Shown here: piece by piece, positions 1-8,759 of the stretch
Position numbering within the stretch: the stretch's first letter is position 1
Layout of the letters: each line of letters opens with the position of its first letter
From: Sva-07 sp963707515
Lineage (GTDB): Bacteria; Actinomycetota; Acidimicrobiia; Acidimicrobiales; Ilumatobacteraceae
DNA length: 64,000 nt
Assembly (NCBI GenBank): GCA_963707515.1
Contig: CAVPQI010000002.1
Location: 62,001-126,000 of the forward strand
Direction: 5' to 3'
Translations under genes and position numbers: made by a program
The notes under the pieces: model-generated
Seen by the model: the letters and a program-made list of their open reading frames with translations, nothing else
Told to the model about the DNA's origin: nothing
Database searches by the model: none

Positions 1-59
1 GCAACATGTTGATCGACCTCGCCTACGCCCTCCTCGACCCCCGGGTGCGCATCCGATGA
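1..59 (+). CDS. ABC transporter permease, DppB type (C-terminal end only)
   Basis: Only the last 18 codons are present, read from base 3 and ending in TGA at 57-59. The tail N-L-I-D-L-A-Y-A-L-L-D-P-R-V resembles the conserved end of the first inner-membrane permease of dipeptide/oligopeptide importers (established family feature). The next permease starts inside it (ATGA overlap at 56-59), which supports an operon. The identity rests mainly on context. Confidence 0.75.
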   Translation, partial: NMLIDLAYALLDPRVRIR

Positions 60-973
60 GCAACGCCATCGCCGACTCGCTTGCCGGATCCGGCGTCACC
101 GGACTGAGCCGCATCCGCCTGCCGCGCTTCAACCGCGGCAACGCCGCGGCGTGGATCGCCGGGGGCGCACTGCTGGTGATCATCGCCCTCGCCGTGCTCG
201 CCCCGCTGATCGCCCCGCACGACCCGACCGCGGCCGACATCCGAGCCCGGCTGACGCCGCCGTTCTGGATGGACGGCGGCAGCTGGAACCACCCGCTGGG
301 CACCGACTCGATCGGCCGTGACCTGTTCTCGCGGGTCCTGTACGGCATGCGGTCGTCGCTCCTGATCGGCGTCGCCGCCGTCGCCATCGGCGGCACGATC
401 GGTGTCACCGCGGCGATCCTCACCGCCTATTACGACGGCAAGGTGTCGTCGTACATCTTCGGGCGCCTCGCCGACGTCCAGCAGGCGATCCCCTTCGTCA
501 TCCTCGCCCTGGCGATCGCCGCCGTCGTCGGTGCCTCGTTCCGCAACCTGATCATCATCCTCGGCATCGGGTCGTGGGTCTTCTACTACCGCCTCGTCCG
601 ATCCGACGTCTTGCCGTTGCGGGAGGAACCGTTCATCCTCGCCCAGCGCACGATCGGTTCGTCGACGCCACGCATCCTGCTGCGCCACGTGCTGCCCAAC
701 GTGATGCCGGCGATCCTCGTGACCGTCACGCTGTTCGTGTCGAGCACGATCATGTACGCCGCTGCGCTGAGCTTCCTCGGCCTCGGTGTCCAGCCGCCCG
801 CCGCCGAGCTCGGCCTGATGGTCTCCGAGGGCCGTGGTCACATCGAGACGGCGTGGTGGCTGAGCGTGATGCCCGGCATCGCGCTCGGGGTCATCGTCTT
901 GGCCACCAACACACTCGGTGACTGGTTGCGAGACCAACTCGATCCCACCCGCCGAGCCGTGGAGCGCGCATGA
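56..973 (+). CDS. ABC transporter permease, DppC type
   Basis: Second membrane subunit of a peptide/nickel-type importer, 305 aa, the usual length. An N-terminal membrane segment (about residues 33-55) is followed by the DppC-like periplasmic stretch (APHDPT, then HPLGTDSIGRDLFSR) and five further hydrophobic segments. The EAA loop that contacts the ATPases is near residues 195-215 (GSSTPRILLRHVLPN). It overlaps both neighbours by 4 nt, so translation is coupled with the upstream permease and the downstream ATPase. The substrate cannot be told from the permease. Confidence 0.93.
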   Translation: MSNAIADSLAGSGVTGLSRIRLPRFNRGNAAAWIAGGALLVIIALAVLAPLIAPHDPTAADIRARLTPPFWMDGGSWNHPLGTDSIGRDLFSRVLYGMRSSLLIGVAAVAIGGTIGVTAAILTAYYDGKVSSYIFGRLADVQQAIPFVILALAIAAVVGASFRNLIIILGIGSWVFYYRLVRSDVLPLREEPFILAQRTIGSSTPRILLRHVLPNVMPAILVTVTLFVSSTIMYAAALSFLGLGVQPPAAELGLMVSEGRGHIETAWWLSVMPGIALGVIVLATNTLGDWLRDQLDPTRRAVERA

Positions 974-2112
974 TGAGGCCCGACTCGATCGAATTCGACG
1001 CCCGACCGACGGCCACCGCGCCGCCCCGTCCGCACTCGCCGGCGCTCGACGTCACCGGCCTCCAGGTCACGTTCGACACGCCGAGCGGACCGGTGCACGC
1101 CGTGCGCGGCCTCGACATCGCCGTCCGCGCCGGGGAGACGCTGGCGATCGTCGGCGAGTCCGGCTCCGGCAAGAGCACCGCCGTGCTCGGCATGCTCGGG
1201 CTGCTCTCGCGCCACGCCTCGGTCGAGGTCGACGAGGTCTCCTTCGAAGGCACCCCGCTGCCGCGCACCGGACGACGAGGACTCGACTCGCTGCTCGGAC
1301 GACGGATCGGTGTCGTCTTCCAGGACCCGCAGAGCAGCCTCAACCCGACGATGCGCGTCGGCGCCCAGATCGGCGAGGCACTCGAGGTGCACGACATGTT
1401 GTCGCGGCGCGAGATCCGCCGGCGGGTGCTCGCCGCGCTCGACGAGGTCGCCGTGCCCGATCCGCAGCGTTGTGCCGCCGCCTACCCGCACCAGCTCAGC
1501 GGCGGCATGCGCCAGCGGGTGATGATCGCCATGGCGACGATCGTCGAGCCGTCGCTGCTGATCGCCGACGAGCCGACGACCGCCCTCGACGTGACGATCC
1601 AGTCGCAGATCGTCGACGTGTTGCGCGAGCTGCAACGGCGTCACGGCACGGCGATCATCTTCATCTCCCACGACCTGTCGCTGGTGTCCGGCTTCGCCGA
1701 CCACACGATGGTCATGTACGCCGGCCAAGCCGTCGAGCGGAACACGACCGAGCGCATCGTCAACGCGCCGCAGCACCCGTACACCAAGGCGCTGATCGCC
1801 GCCGTTCCGAACATCGACGGCGGGGCGCTGCAACCGATCCTCGGCAGCCCCCCGAACCCGCGCCGCCTGCCCGACGGGTGCGCGTTCGGCCCCCGCTGTC
1901 CGAGCGTCGCCGACGCCTGCACGACGGCACCGGAGCTGGTGCTGGTGGGTGACGGCGGTGACGCACTCGGCGTGCGCTGTTGGCACCCCACCGGGGCCGC
2001 ACCGAGGTCGCAGCCGACCAGGCACGTCGAGCCGATCGAGCTGCGGATACCCGGGCTGCGCACGTCCGAGTCGCAGACGCCCGGACGAGACGAGGAGGCC
2101 GATCGTGTCTGA
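970..2112 (+). CDS. ABC transporter ATP-binding protein, DppD type
   Basis: First ATPase of the importer, 380 aa. Visible motifs are Walker A GESGSGKST (about residues 58-66), Q-loop VFQDPQSS, signature LSGGMRQR, Walker B LLIADEPTTALD and the switch histidine in FISHDL. The C-terminal Opp/Dpp extension has the cysteine pattern CAFGPRCPSVADAC and a later Cys, as in ATPases of this family. It starts by ATGA overlap with the permease, and its stop overlaps the next ATPase by 8 nt. Confidence 0.94.
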   Translation: MMRPDSIEFDARPTATAPPRPHSPALDVTGLQVTFDTPSGPVHAVRGLDIAVRAGETLAIVGESGSGKSTAVLGMLGLLSRHASVEVDEVSFEGTPLPRTGRRGLDSLLGRRIGVVFQDPQSSLNPTMRVGAQIGEALEVHDMLSRREIRRRVLAALDEVAVPDPQRCAAAYPHQLSGGMRQRVMIAMATIVEPSLLIADEPTTALDVTIQSQIVDVLRELQRRHGTAIIFISHDLSLVSGFADHTMVMYAGQAVERNTTERIVNAPQHPYTKALIAAVPNIDGGALQPILGSPPNPRRLPDGCAFGPRCPSVADACTTAPELVLVGDGGDALGVRCWHPTGAAPRSQPTRHVEPIELRIPGLRTSESQTPGRDEEADRV

Positions 2113-3184
2113 GTCGACCCGTCGGCGCCGTGGGGGCTCGCCGATCACCTTCCACGACGCCGCACCGGGCGAGCCGGTGCTCGTTGCCGACGGTGTCACC
2201 GTCGAATACGGCGGGGCGGCGTTCTCCCGGCACACGTTCCGCGCCGTCGACTCGGTCGACATCACCGTGCGCGCCGGTCGGTCGCTCGGCCTGGTCGGCG
2301 AGTCGGGGTGTGGCAAGACGAGCCTCGGGCGGGCGATCCTCGGGCTCACGCCGATCTCCGACGGCTCGATCTCGCTCGCCGACGGCGCGCCAGGTCGCAG
2401 CAAGCGGACCAGCGCCCGCCTCGCCCGTTCGGTGCAGATGGTCTTCCAGGACCCGTACTCGAGCCTCGACCCGCGCCAGCGCATCCGTGACGCCGTCGCC
2501 GAGCCGATGACGGTCCACCGCATCGCGCCGCCGAACGGGGTCGCTGCCCGCGTCAGCGAACTGCTGCAGCGCGTCGGTCTCGACGACCGGGTCGGCGCCG
2601 CCTACCCACACGAGCTGTCGGGCGGTCAGCGCCAGCGGGTGTGCATCGCCCGCGCCCTTGCCGTCGGGCCGCGGCTGATGGTCTGCGACGAGCCGACCAG
2701 TGCCCTCGACGTGTCGATCCAGGCGCAGGTCGTCAACCTGCTCGCCGAGCTGCAGGCCGACGGCGAACTGACCTACCTCTTCATCACCCACGACCTGGCA
2801 CTGCTGCCCCAGCTGGTGAGCGACGTGGCCGTGATGTACCTCGGGCGGATCGTCGAGCTCGGCCGTGCCGACGAGGTCCTGCGACGTCCTCGCCACCCGT
2901 ACACCGTGTCGCTCATCGAGTCGGTCCCCCGGCTCGGCGTCGAGAAGACGGTCGACCAGCGCTACGAGCTGCGCGGCGAAGCCGACGGTGCGATTCCTGG
3001 CGGCTGTGCGTTCCGGCCGCGTTGTTGGCGCTACGCCGAGCTCGACGGCGAGGCGCGTGCGCAGTGCGAGCAGATCGTCCCGGCGCTGCGCCCGACCGCG
3101 GTGCTCGACCACACGATCGCCTGCCATCACGAGCCGACGTCCGTGCCGGTCCACATCACCGCTGCGACGCCATCGGTGCGCTGA
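2105..3184 (+). CDS. ABC transporter ATP-binding protein, DppF type
   Basis: Second ATPase of the importer, 359 aa from the GTG at 2105, which overlaps the end of the first ATPase. An upstream in-frame start would bury much of that gene. It has Walker A GESGCGKTS, Q-loop VFQDPYSSLDPRQRI, signature LSGGQRQR, Walker B LMVCDEPTSALD, switch His in FITHDL, and the C-terminal Opp/Dpp cysteines (GGCAFRPRC). Only 49 nt separate it from the receptor gene. Confidence 0.92.
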   Translation: MSESTRRRRGGSPITFHDAAPGEPVLVADGVTVEYGGAAFSRHTFRAVDSVDITVRAGRSLGLVGESGCGKTSLGRAILGLTPISDGSISLADGAPGRSKRTSARLARSVQMVFQDPYSSLDPRQRIRDAVAEPMTVHRIAPPNGVAARVSELLQRVGLDDRVGAAYPHELSGGQRQRVCIARALAVGPRLMVCDEPTSALDVSIQAQVVNLLAELQADGELTYLFITHDLALLPQLVSDVAVMYLGRIVELGRADEVLRRPRHPYTVSLIESVPRLGVEKTVDQRYELRGEADGAIPGGCAFRPRCWRYAELDGEARAQCEQIVPALRPTAVLDHTIACHHEPTSVPVHITAATPSVR

Positions 3185-3233
3185 CGTTCTTGTCTGCCCC
3201 CATCGCTATCCGACCACCGAACCGGAGGAATCC

Positions 3234-4901
3234 ATGACCAACCTGTCCCGTCGCCGCAGCTTGCGGCGCCATCCACTCGTCGCCGGCGCGCTCGCCGCGA
3301 CGCTCTTCCTCGCCGCTTGCGGAAGCGACGGCGATTCGTCGGAGGAGAGCTCGACGAGTGACGCGCCGGCTGGTACGACCGGCGATGCTGCGCCTGCCGG
3401 TACGGCCGGCGGGGCGGCGGAGATGCCCGCCGGCGGCCCGACCGGCACGCTCGTCGTGGCGCTCGACCGCGAAGGCGGCTTCCTCGATCCGTACCACGTG
3501 CAGAACCATGCGGGCCGCTCGATCGCCCAGGCGATGTTCGACACGCTGGTGTTCGACGACCACGGTGAGTACGTGCCGGCGCTCGCCGAGAGCTGGGAGA
3601 TCGTCGACGACACGACGATCAACTTCACGCTCCGCGAGGGCGTCACGTTCCACAACGGCGAGCCGTTCACCGCCTCAACCGTCGAGTACAACCTGGCGCG
3701 CATCACCGACCCCGAGATCGACTCGCACTACCTGCCGCAGTTCGAGATCGTCGAGTCGATCGAGGTCATCGACGACCTCAACTTCGTGATGCACCTCGCC
3801 GAGCCCGACGCCAACATCATCGACACGATGACGTTCTGGTTCATGGTCCCCGCCGAGTACGCCGAAGAGGTCGGCCCCGACGGCTTCAACGAGGCGCCGG
3901 TCGGCACCGGTCCGTTCACGTTCGTCTCGTACGCGCCGGACGACAAGACCGTCGTCGCCGCCAACCCCGACTACTGGGAGGGCAGCCCGAAGGGTGTGCC
4001 GATGGTCGAGACGGTCGAGTTCCGGGCGATCCCCGAACTGACGACCCGCGTCGCCGAGCTCACCGCCGGCGACGTCGACCTGGCGTTCAAGCTGGCTCCG
4101 GACCAGATCGTGACCGTCGAGTCGGGCGGTGCCACGTCGACCACCTACAGCGACCTGTCGATCGAGTTCATCCAGATCAACGCCGCCAACGTCGGCACGA
4201 TCGCCGAAGCGGCCACGGGTGACGCGGTCGTCGGCTTCGAGGCGCTGCAGGACCCGAACGTCCGCATGGCGCTCAACCTGGCCATCGACCGTGAGGCGAT
4301 CGCCGAGGCGATGTTCCTCGGGTACGCCTCGCCGCTCGGTCAGCCGTTCGCTCCCGGCGGTGCGCTGACGCCGACGATCGACCTGCAGTACGACTACGAC
4401 CCCGAAGCTGCCAAGCAGTTGCTCGCCGATGCCGGCTACGGCGACGGTCTGACGCTGAACATGCAGGCCAACACGTCGTCGAACAGCGACCTCTTGTCGC
4501 TCGTCGCCAGCTACTTCGCCGAGATCGGCGTGACCGTCCAGATCGAGCTGATCGAAGCCGCCACGTACAACGACGGTTGGGTGGCCGGCCAGTTCGACCA
4601 CCTCCGTTACGCCTCGTGGAGCAACCCCGAGCAGGCCCTCGAGCTGCTGATCCGCAGCGGCGACCTGATCAGCGCCTACGCCAACCCCGACGCCGATGCC
4701 CTCGTCGACGCGCAGGCCGTGCAGGTCGTGCCCGAGGACCGCAAGGCAACCCTCGACGAGCTGGCCCAGGTGATGCACGACGACGCGGCGTGGGTCTTCT
4801 TGTGGTCGACCGATGCCATCGTCGGTGTGGCCCCCGGCGTCACCGGCTGGGAGCCGCGTCCGAGCTTCGTGCCGGTCACCAACGTCACGGTCGCGGAGTG
4901 A
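3234..4901 (+). CDS. ABC transporter substrate-binding lipoprotein, family 5 (DppA/OppA type)
   Basis: Receptor of the importer, 555 aa, anchored outside the membrane. A lipoprotein signal is clear: twin-arginine-like basic start, hydrophobic stretch and lipobox LAAC at about residues 22-25, followed by a Ser/Thr/Gly-rich linker. The mature part has the family 5 pattern (FDTLVFDD near the start, LREGVTFHNGEPF, NLAIDREAI and a C-terminal YANPDADALV). A GGAGG ribosome site sits 7 nt before ATG 3234. Ligand unknown; the following flavin-reductase-like genes hint at a small aromatic or heterocyclic compound, which is inference. Confidence 0.93.
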   Translation: MTNLSRRRSLRRHPLVAGALAATLFLAACGSDGDSSEESSTSDAPAGTTGDAAPAGTAGGAAEMPAGGPTGTLVVALDREGGFLDPYHVQNHAGRSIAQAMFDTLVFDDHGEYVPALAESWEIVDDTTINFTLREGVTFHNGEPFTASTVEYNLARITDPEIDSHYLPQFEIVESIEVIDDLNFVMHLAEPDANIIDTMTFWFMVPAEYAEEVGPDGFNEAPVGTGPFTFVSYAPDDKTVVAANPDYWEGSPKGVPMVETVEFRAIPELTTRVAELTAGDVDLAFKLAPDQIVTVESGGATSTTYSDLSIEFIQINAANVGTIAEAATGDAVVGFEALQDPNVRMALNLAIDREAIAEAMFLGYASPLGQPFAPGGALTPTIDLQYDYDPEAAKQLLADAGYGDGLTLNMQANTSSNSDLLSLVASYFAEIGVTVQIELIEAATYNDGWVAGQFDHLRYASWSNPEQALELLIRSGDLISAYANPDADALVDAQAVQVVPEDRKATLDELAQVMHDDAAWVFLWSTDAIVGVAPGVTGWEPRPSFVPVTNVTVAE

Positions 4902-4908
4902 TCCGGAC

Positions 4909-5589
4909 ATGATCGACTTCAACCCAGCGGATCACTCGCCTGGCCACCGCCAGGGCATGCTCTCGCAGCTGATCAACCCGCGACCGATCGCGATGATCAG
5001 CACCGAGAACGCTGACGGGTCGACGAACGTCGCTCCGTACAGCTACTACCTGCCGATCACCGGCGACCCGATGCTCATCGGCGTCACCATCGGGGCCCAC
5101 CGCTCCGATGGCGGCGGCCCGAAGGACACGTGGGTCAACATCGAACGCACCGGTGAGTTCGTGGTCAACGTCACCAACGTGGCGCTCCGCGAGCACATCG
5201 AGACGGCGGCGATGGAGTTCCCGCCCGGCGTCAGCGAGCTCGACGAGACCGGTTGGACGACGATGCCGTCGGTCAAGGTCGGCGCCCGTTCACTGGTCGA
5301 GTCGCCGGCGCACATGGAGTGCCGTGTGCATCAGGTGGTCGAGCTCGGTTCCGAAGCGGTGGTGCACAGCGCCGTCCACTTCGTGGTCGCCGAGGTGGTG
5401 TGGGCGACGATCGACGAATCGATCTGCACCCCGGACCACCGCGTCGACCCGGTCGGGATCGCCACCGTCGGCCGGATGGGCTTCCCCTGGTTCGTCCAGG
5501 CTGCCGAGCCGGCGATGTTCCAGCTGCCGCGGTATCCGTACGCCGAGTGGGTGGAAGAGCGCCCGGTCGTCGACGCCGTCGATCGCTGA
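4909..5589 (+). CDS. flavin reductase-like domain protein
   Basis: 226 aa with the FMN-binding split-barrel pattern of the flavin reductase-like/DIM6-NTAB group: LINPRPIAMIST near residue 25, NVAPYSYY near 45, and GEFVVNVTN near 85. Such proteins bind FMN and either feed reduced flavin to a monooxygenase or act as oxidoreductases themselves. It starts 7 nt after the receptor gene, so it is probably co-transcribed with the transporter. It is paralogous to the next gene (same PRPIAMIS and NxAPYSYY motifs). Confidence 0.88.
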   Translation: MIDFNPADHSPGHRQGMLSQLINPRPIAMISTENADGSTNVAPYSYYLPITGDPMLIGVTIGAHRSDGGGPKDTWVNIERTGEFVVNVTNVALREHIETAAMEFPPGVSELDETGWTTMPSVKVGARSLVESPAHMECRVHQVVELGSEAVVHSAVHFVVAEVVWATIDESICTPDHRVDPVGIATVGRMGFPWFVQAAEPAMFQLPRYPYAEWVEERPVVDAVDR

Positions 5590-5605
5590 ACGCGGCATGG
5601 TCGTT

Positions 5606-5638
5606 GCGGGCGGCCCGGGAAGTTCCCGGTCCGCCCGC
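5606..5638. terminator. hairpin between the two flavin-reductase paralogues
   Basis: Two 16-nt arms (5606-5621 and 5623-5638) pair with a single mismatch around one central base. The arms are GC-rich and there is no T run, so this may be an attenuator or mRNA-processing site within the operon rather than a strong terminator. Confidence 0.5.
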
Positions 5639-5673
5639 CGACCTGTCACGGCGGACGAACTCCAGGAGGTGTG

Positions 5674-6330
5674 ATGCCGGACCCGTTCGTGTTCGTGCCG
5701 TCGGAACAGCCGGCGCGGGCGTGCAACAAGATGCTGTCGTCGATCGTCGTGCCACGTCCGATCGCCATGATCTCGTCGGTCAGCGCCGACGGGGTCGCCA
5801 ACATCGCCCCGTACAGCTACTACCAGCCGGTGACGTGGTCGCCGATGCTGGTCAGCGTGTCGATCGGCCTGCGTGGTGCCGACCGTCGTGACGACGCCGA
5901 GGCGGGTGGGTTCAAGGACACGTACCTGAACGCGATGGCGACGGGGGAGTTCGTGATCAACGTGACCACGCATCGCTTCCGGCCGCACATCGAAGCGGCG
6001 GCCACCGAGTACCCGAGCGACGTCGACGAGTTCGACGTCGTCCCGTGGTCACCGATCGCCTCGCAGATGGTCACGCCGGTGTCGATCGCCGAGGCGCCGG
6101 TGCGGCTCGAGTGCCGGGTGCACGACGTGTTCGACCTCGGCGACGAGCACGGCGCGGTCAAGCTGCTGATCGGCGAGGTCGTGTGCGTCGTCGCCGATCC
6201 GGCGGTCGTCGTCGACGAGATGTTCGTCGATGCCGCCTCGCTCGGTGCGGTCGGCCGTCTCGGCGGCCGCGAGTACCTGGTGACCGTGCCCGAGGCGATG
6301 TACAGCGAGCCGCGGATCGCCCTGCGCTGA
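5674..6330 (+). CDS. flavin reductase-like domain protein (paralogue)
   Basis: 218 aa, same fold as the preceding gene: VPRPIAMISS, NIAPYSYYQP and GEFVINVTTH are at matching positions, followed by a shared domain with VRLECRVHDV. Start ATG 5674 has AGGAGG five bases upstream; a GTG at 5671 is too close to that site. The two copies lie 84 nt apart in the same direction, most simply a tandem duplication that has diverged. No monooxygenase partner lies directly beside them. Confidence 0.88.
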   Translation: MPDPFVFVPSEQPARACNKMLSSIVVPRPIAMISSVSADGVANIAPYSYYQPVTWSPMLVSVSIGLRGADRRDDAEAGGFKDTYLNAMATGEFVINVTTHRFRPHIEAAATEYPSDVDEFDVVPWSPIASQMVTPVSIAEAPVRLECRVHDVFDLGDEHGAVKLLIGEVVCVVADPAVVVDEMFVDAASLGAVGRLGGREYLVTVPEAMYSEPRIALR

Positions 6331-6369
6331 CGGCCGACCCGCATCGCGACCGATCGTCAGGACCGGCGA

Positions 6370-6882
6370 TCAGTGGCCGGAGAGTGCGATCTTGATGACG
6401 ACGACGACCGAGGCGGACACCAGCAGCGTCATCGCGTACCCGATCGATCGCCACTGGCTGGCGTCAGCGCTGCGGGCGACGGCGTAGCCGACGACGGCGA
6501 TGAAGCCGGCGAGCACGAACTGGACCACCTCGAGCTCGGTCGAGCCCGGCAGGATCAGCACCGGAGCGGTCGCCAGCAGGGCGACGAACGCCGCCCCGAG
6601 GAGTTGGGCGATCGCCGCCAGGGCGTCGTGGCGTCGCACGGCACCGGCGGCGACGAGGCGGGCGGAGACGCGGAAGGCGAACCAGTGGGCGAGCGCCAGC
6701 CCGATCGTCGTGCCCCAGATGATCGTCAAGGCATGGTCCTCGGCGACCGCCTCAGTCGTGGCGGTGAGGGCGGCGAGGAGACAGATCGCCACGTACAGCG
6801 CCATCGTCAGCGCTTCCTTGTGCAGCTCCGTCATGTCCTCGTGGTGCGCAACGTCGGAGGCGACCCCATCGAGCTCGGTCAT
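6370..6882 (-). CDS. small integral membrane protein, function unknown
   Basis: 170 aa with about five hydrophobic helices, the first at residues 27-47 (MALYVAICLLAALTA) and the last near the C terminus (MTLLVSASVVVVIKIAL). The N-terminal 25 residues are acidic and His-rich, presumably cytoplasmic. A second methionine at residue 17 is an alternative start. I do not recognise a family. It converges with the flavin-reductase gene. Confidence 0.72.
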   Translation of the reverse strand: MTELDGVASDVAHHEDMTELHKEALTMALYVAICLLAALTATTEAVAEDHALTIIWGTTIGLALAHWFAFRVSARLVAAGAVRRHDALAAIAQLLGAAFVALLATAPVLILPGSTELEVVQFVLAGFIAVVGYAVARSADASQWRSIGYAMTLLVSASVVVVIKIALSGH

Positions 6883-6928
6883 CGCCCGCCATCATCCACC
6901 ATCGACCACCATCGACCACGCACCCCGC

Positions 6929-6959
6929 GTGACATCAGGGGTCAGACCCCTTTCGTAAT
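6929..6959. repeat. 31-nt palindromic repeat, copy 1
   Basis: Begins GTGACATCAGGGGTC, then a central A, then GACCCC and ends GTAAT. The inner 15 bases are perfectly palindromic. It lies in the divergent gap between the membrane protein and the questin-oxidase-like gene, and shares length and core with the copies at 11850, 48264, 48800, 58043 and 58076. Confidence 0.85.
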
Positions 6960-6979
6960 GTTCTCGTCGCCAGGGCTTG

Positions 6980-6999
6980 ACTTCAACAAAACTTGAAGT
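6980..6999. promoter_or_regulatory. inverted repeat (probable operator) before the questin-oxidase-like gene
   Basis: ACTTCAA and TTGAAGT form perfect 7-bp arms around CAAAAC, ending 14 nt before ATG 7014. A TTGACT hexamer at 6977-6982 overlaps the left arm and could be a -35 element. The size and spacing suit a dimeric repressor or a MerR-type activator, but no regulator gene is adjacent. Confidence 0.55.
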
Positions 7000-7013
7000 T
7001 CTACGGTCCGGGC

Positions 7014-8066
7014 ATGGCAGATGTCATCACCACTCCCAGCACCACTCCCACTCCCATCACCACTCCCGCCCCCGCCCCCATCACCACGACCGCCCCGACC
7101 AGCACGTCCGCGACGCTCGACCGGTTGCTCGACGACGAGCTGGCCCTGTCGCCGAGCATCGAGAACATCTACAGCAACCACCTGGCGATGACGCTCGTCG
7201 CCCTCCACCAGATGGGCGCACCGTCCGAGCTGCTCGAAACGACCTTCCGAGCGCACGCCGCCGGGGAGTCCGAGCAGCGTGACGACGTCGCCGACCTCGA
7301 CGAGGTCCGGCGCGAGGTGCAACGCGACGGCATCGTCGCCGCCGTCCGCGATCGCGTGCCGCAGCTCGTCGAGGCGCCGTCGACCGCCTTCTTCCATTCG
7401 ATGATCCGCCTCGGCTACGCCCTCGACGTCGGCCACGAGGGCCAGGTCGCCGCAGCACTGCTCGACTGGCAGCGCCGACGCGCGCCGCTGCCGATCGGGG
7501 CCATCACCAACGGTCCACGACGGGCGGCGGAGATCGCCGGTGACCTTGCCGGCGCATCGGCAGGCACGTGGGTGCCCACCTTCGATCTCGACAGCACGGC
7601 TCGCAACCCGATCTGGCGGGCTGCGGTTCAGGGCGTGGCGATCGACGAAGCGACGCTCGACGACCTGTCGGCCTTCGCCATCGCCGCGCATCTCGCCGCC
7701 GACGACTTCATGACGTTGCACGTCGTCACCGGCTCGCGGGCGGTGCGAGCGGTGGCGGCGGTCGTCGACGAGCGCACCGCCGTCAACCTCGCCGGGCATG
7801 CGCTGTTCGATGCCCTCGTCGTGTATGCCGCGGCCGGTGCGCCGCCGCTCCTCGACGAGCGAGAGCTGGCCCAGATCCGCCGGCACCCGCTGCCCACTCG
7901 CGACGAGATCGCCGAGCGTGCCGTGCACGACCGCGACCCGCACGTGATCAAGCTGGCCAACGTGGCCCTCGTGGAGGAAGAACGCACCGGCGACCTGCTC
8001 TACCGGTTCGCTGCGGCCCACGTCGTCGGTGCCGTGCCCGTCGCCCGCGCCGTCCTCGCCGCCTGA
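7014..8066 (+). CDS. questin oxidase family protein
   Basis: 350 aa. The N terminus is low-complexity Thr/Pro (about residues 5-30). The body matches the questin oxidase family (DUF4243, Baeyer-Villiger-type oxidative ring cleavage known from fungal anthraquinone metabolism): ALHQMGAPSELL, FHSMIRLGYALDVG and the HVVTGSRAVR region. Start ATG 7014 is chosen over an in-frame TTG at 6993, which lies inside the probable operator. The bacterial substrate is unknown. Confidence 0.8.
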   Translation: MADVITTPSTTPTPITTPAPAPITTTAPTSTSATLDRLLDDELALSPSIENIYSNHLAMTLVALHQMGAPSELLETTFRAHAAGESEQRDDVADLDEVRREVQRDGIVAAVRDRVPQLVEAPSTAFFHSMIRLGYALDVGHEGQVAAALLDWQRRRAPLPIGAITNGPRRAAEIAGDLAGASAGTWVPTFDLDSTARNPIWRAAVQGVAIDEATLDDLSAFAIAAHLAADDFMTLHVVTGSRAVRAVAAVVDERTAVNLAGHALFDALVVYAAAGAPPLLDERELAQIRRHPLPTRDEIAERAVHDRDPHVIKLANVALVEEERTGDLLYRFAAAHVVGAVPVARAVLAA

Positions 8067-8069
8067 CGT

Positions 8070-8114
8070 TCTGGGTCGGGATCGCCGCGGAGATCGCCCA
8101 GATTCCGACCCAGA
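8070..8114. terminator. hairpin in the convergent gap after the questin-oxidase-like gene
   Basis: TCTGGGTCGG (8070-8079) pairs with CCGACCCAGA (8105-8114). It lies between two converging stop codons, so it may end transcripts from both sides. Its right arm region (GATTCCGACC then AGATCG) resembles the right arm of the hairpin at 8760-8810 on the other side of the next gene. Confidence 0.5.
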
Positions 8115-8125
8115 TCGGTGGATCG

Positions 8126-8737
8126 CTAGATCGCCCGCTCGCCGGCGGCGGCACGCTCGACGATCGTGGCGATCCGCGCCGTTCTGGTCTCCGGCTTGGC
8201 GGCGCTGATCACCTGCCACAGCATCTGCTTGCGGGCGCTCGGCGGGAACGCGTCCCAGTGCCGCCGGGCGTCGGGCGACGCGTCGAGGGCGGCGGCGAGC
8301 TCGTCGGGTTCGAGTAGGTCCTCGACGGGGTCGTAGATCGTCCACCAGCCGTTGGCCTGGGCGACGGCGATCGCCCGCCGGCCGGCGTCGGTCATCAGCC
8401 CGGCGGCCTCCATGTCGGCGGCCCGCTGCCGGTTGAGGCGGGTCCATCCGCTCCTCGCCTTGCGCGGCGTCATCAGTTGGAGGCGACGCTCGTCGTCGAG
8501 GGTGTTCACCGTCGAGTCGATCCAGCCGAAGCAGATCGCCTCCTCGACCGCCTCGGGGTACGGGCACGACGGCTTTCCGGTCGTCGGACGCCACGAGCAC
8601 AGCCAGACCCCGCGCACCGCGTCGTGGTTGGCGGTCAGCCATGCTCGCCAGTCCTGACGCGACTCGGCGTGGAAGATCGGGAAGTCGAACTTCCACGTCG
8701 GCGGATGTGCCGACGCCGTTCCCGGCTCGCTGGTCAT
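8126..8737 (-). CDS. YdeI/OmpD-associated family protein
   Basis: 203 aa. The order of conserved patches fits this small cytoplasmic family: WLTANHDAVRGVWL, then EAVEEAICFGWIDS, LMTPRKARSGWTRLN, the central AAGLMTDAGRRAI and a C-terminal WDAFPPSARKQMLWQVISAAKPETR. Its biochemical role is not established; some members are linked to stress tolerance or antibiotic resistance. Monocistronic, with a strong hairpin on each side. Confidence 0.82.
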   Translation of the reverse strand: MTSEPGTASAHPPTWKFDFPIFHAESRQDWRAWLTANHDAVRGVWLCSWRPTTGKPSCPYPEAVEEAICFGWIDSTVNTLDDERRLQLMTPRKARSGWTRLNRQRAADMEAAGLMTDAGRRAIAVAQANGWWTIYDPVEDLLEPDELAAALDASPDARRHWDAFPPSARKQMLWQVISAAKPETRTARIATIVERAAAGERAI

Positions 8738-8759
8738 GGCCCGCAGGGTAGACGCCCAC

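Noticed and set aside
5606..5638. Hairpin considered as a member of the GGGGTC repeat family
   Set aside because: It has a one-base centre like the family but a CGGGAA-G-TTCCCG core and no GTNAC ends.
6373..6996. Plus-strand frame opposite the membrane protein at 6370-6882
   Set aside because: Highly charged Asp/Arg/Gly translation; the minus strand gives regular membrane helices.
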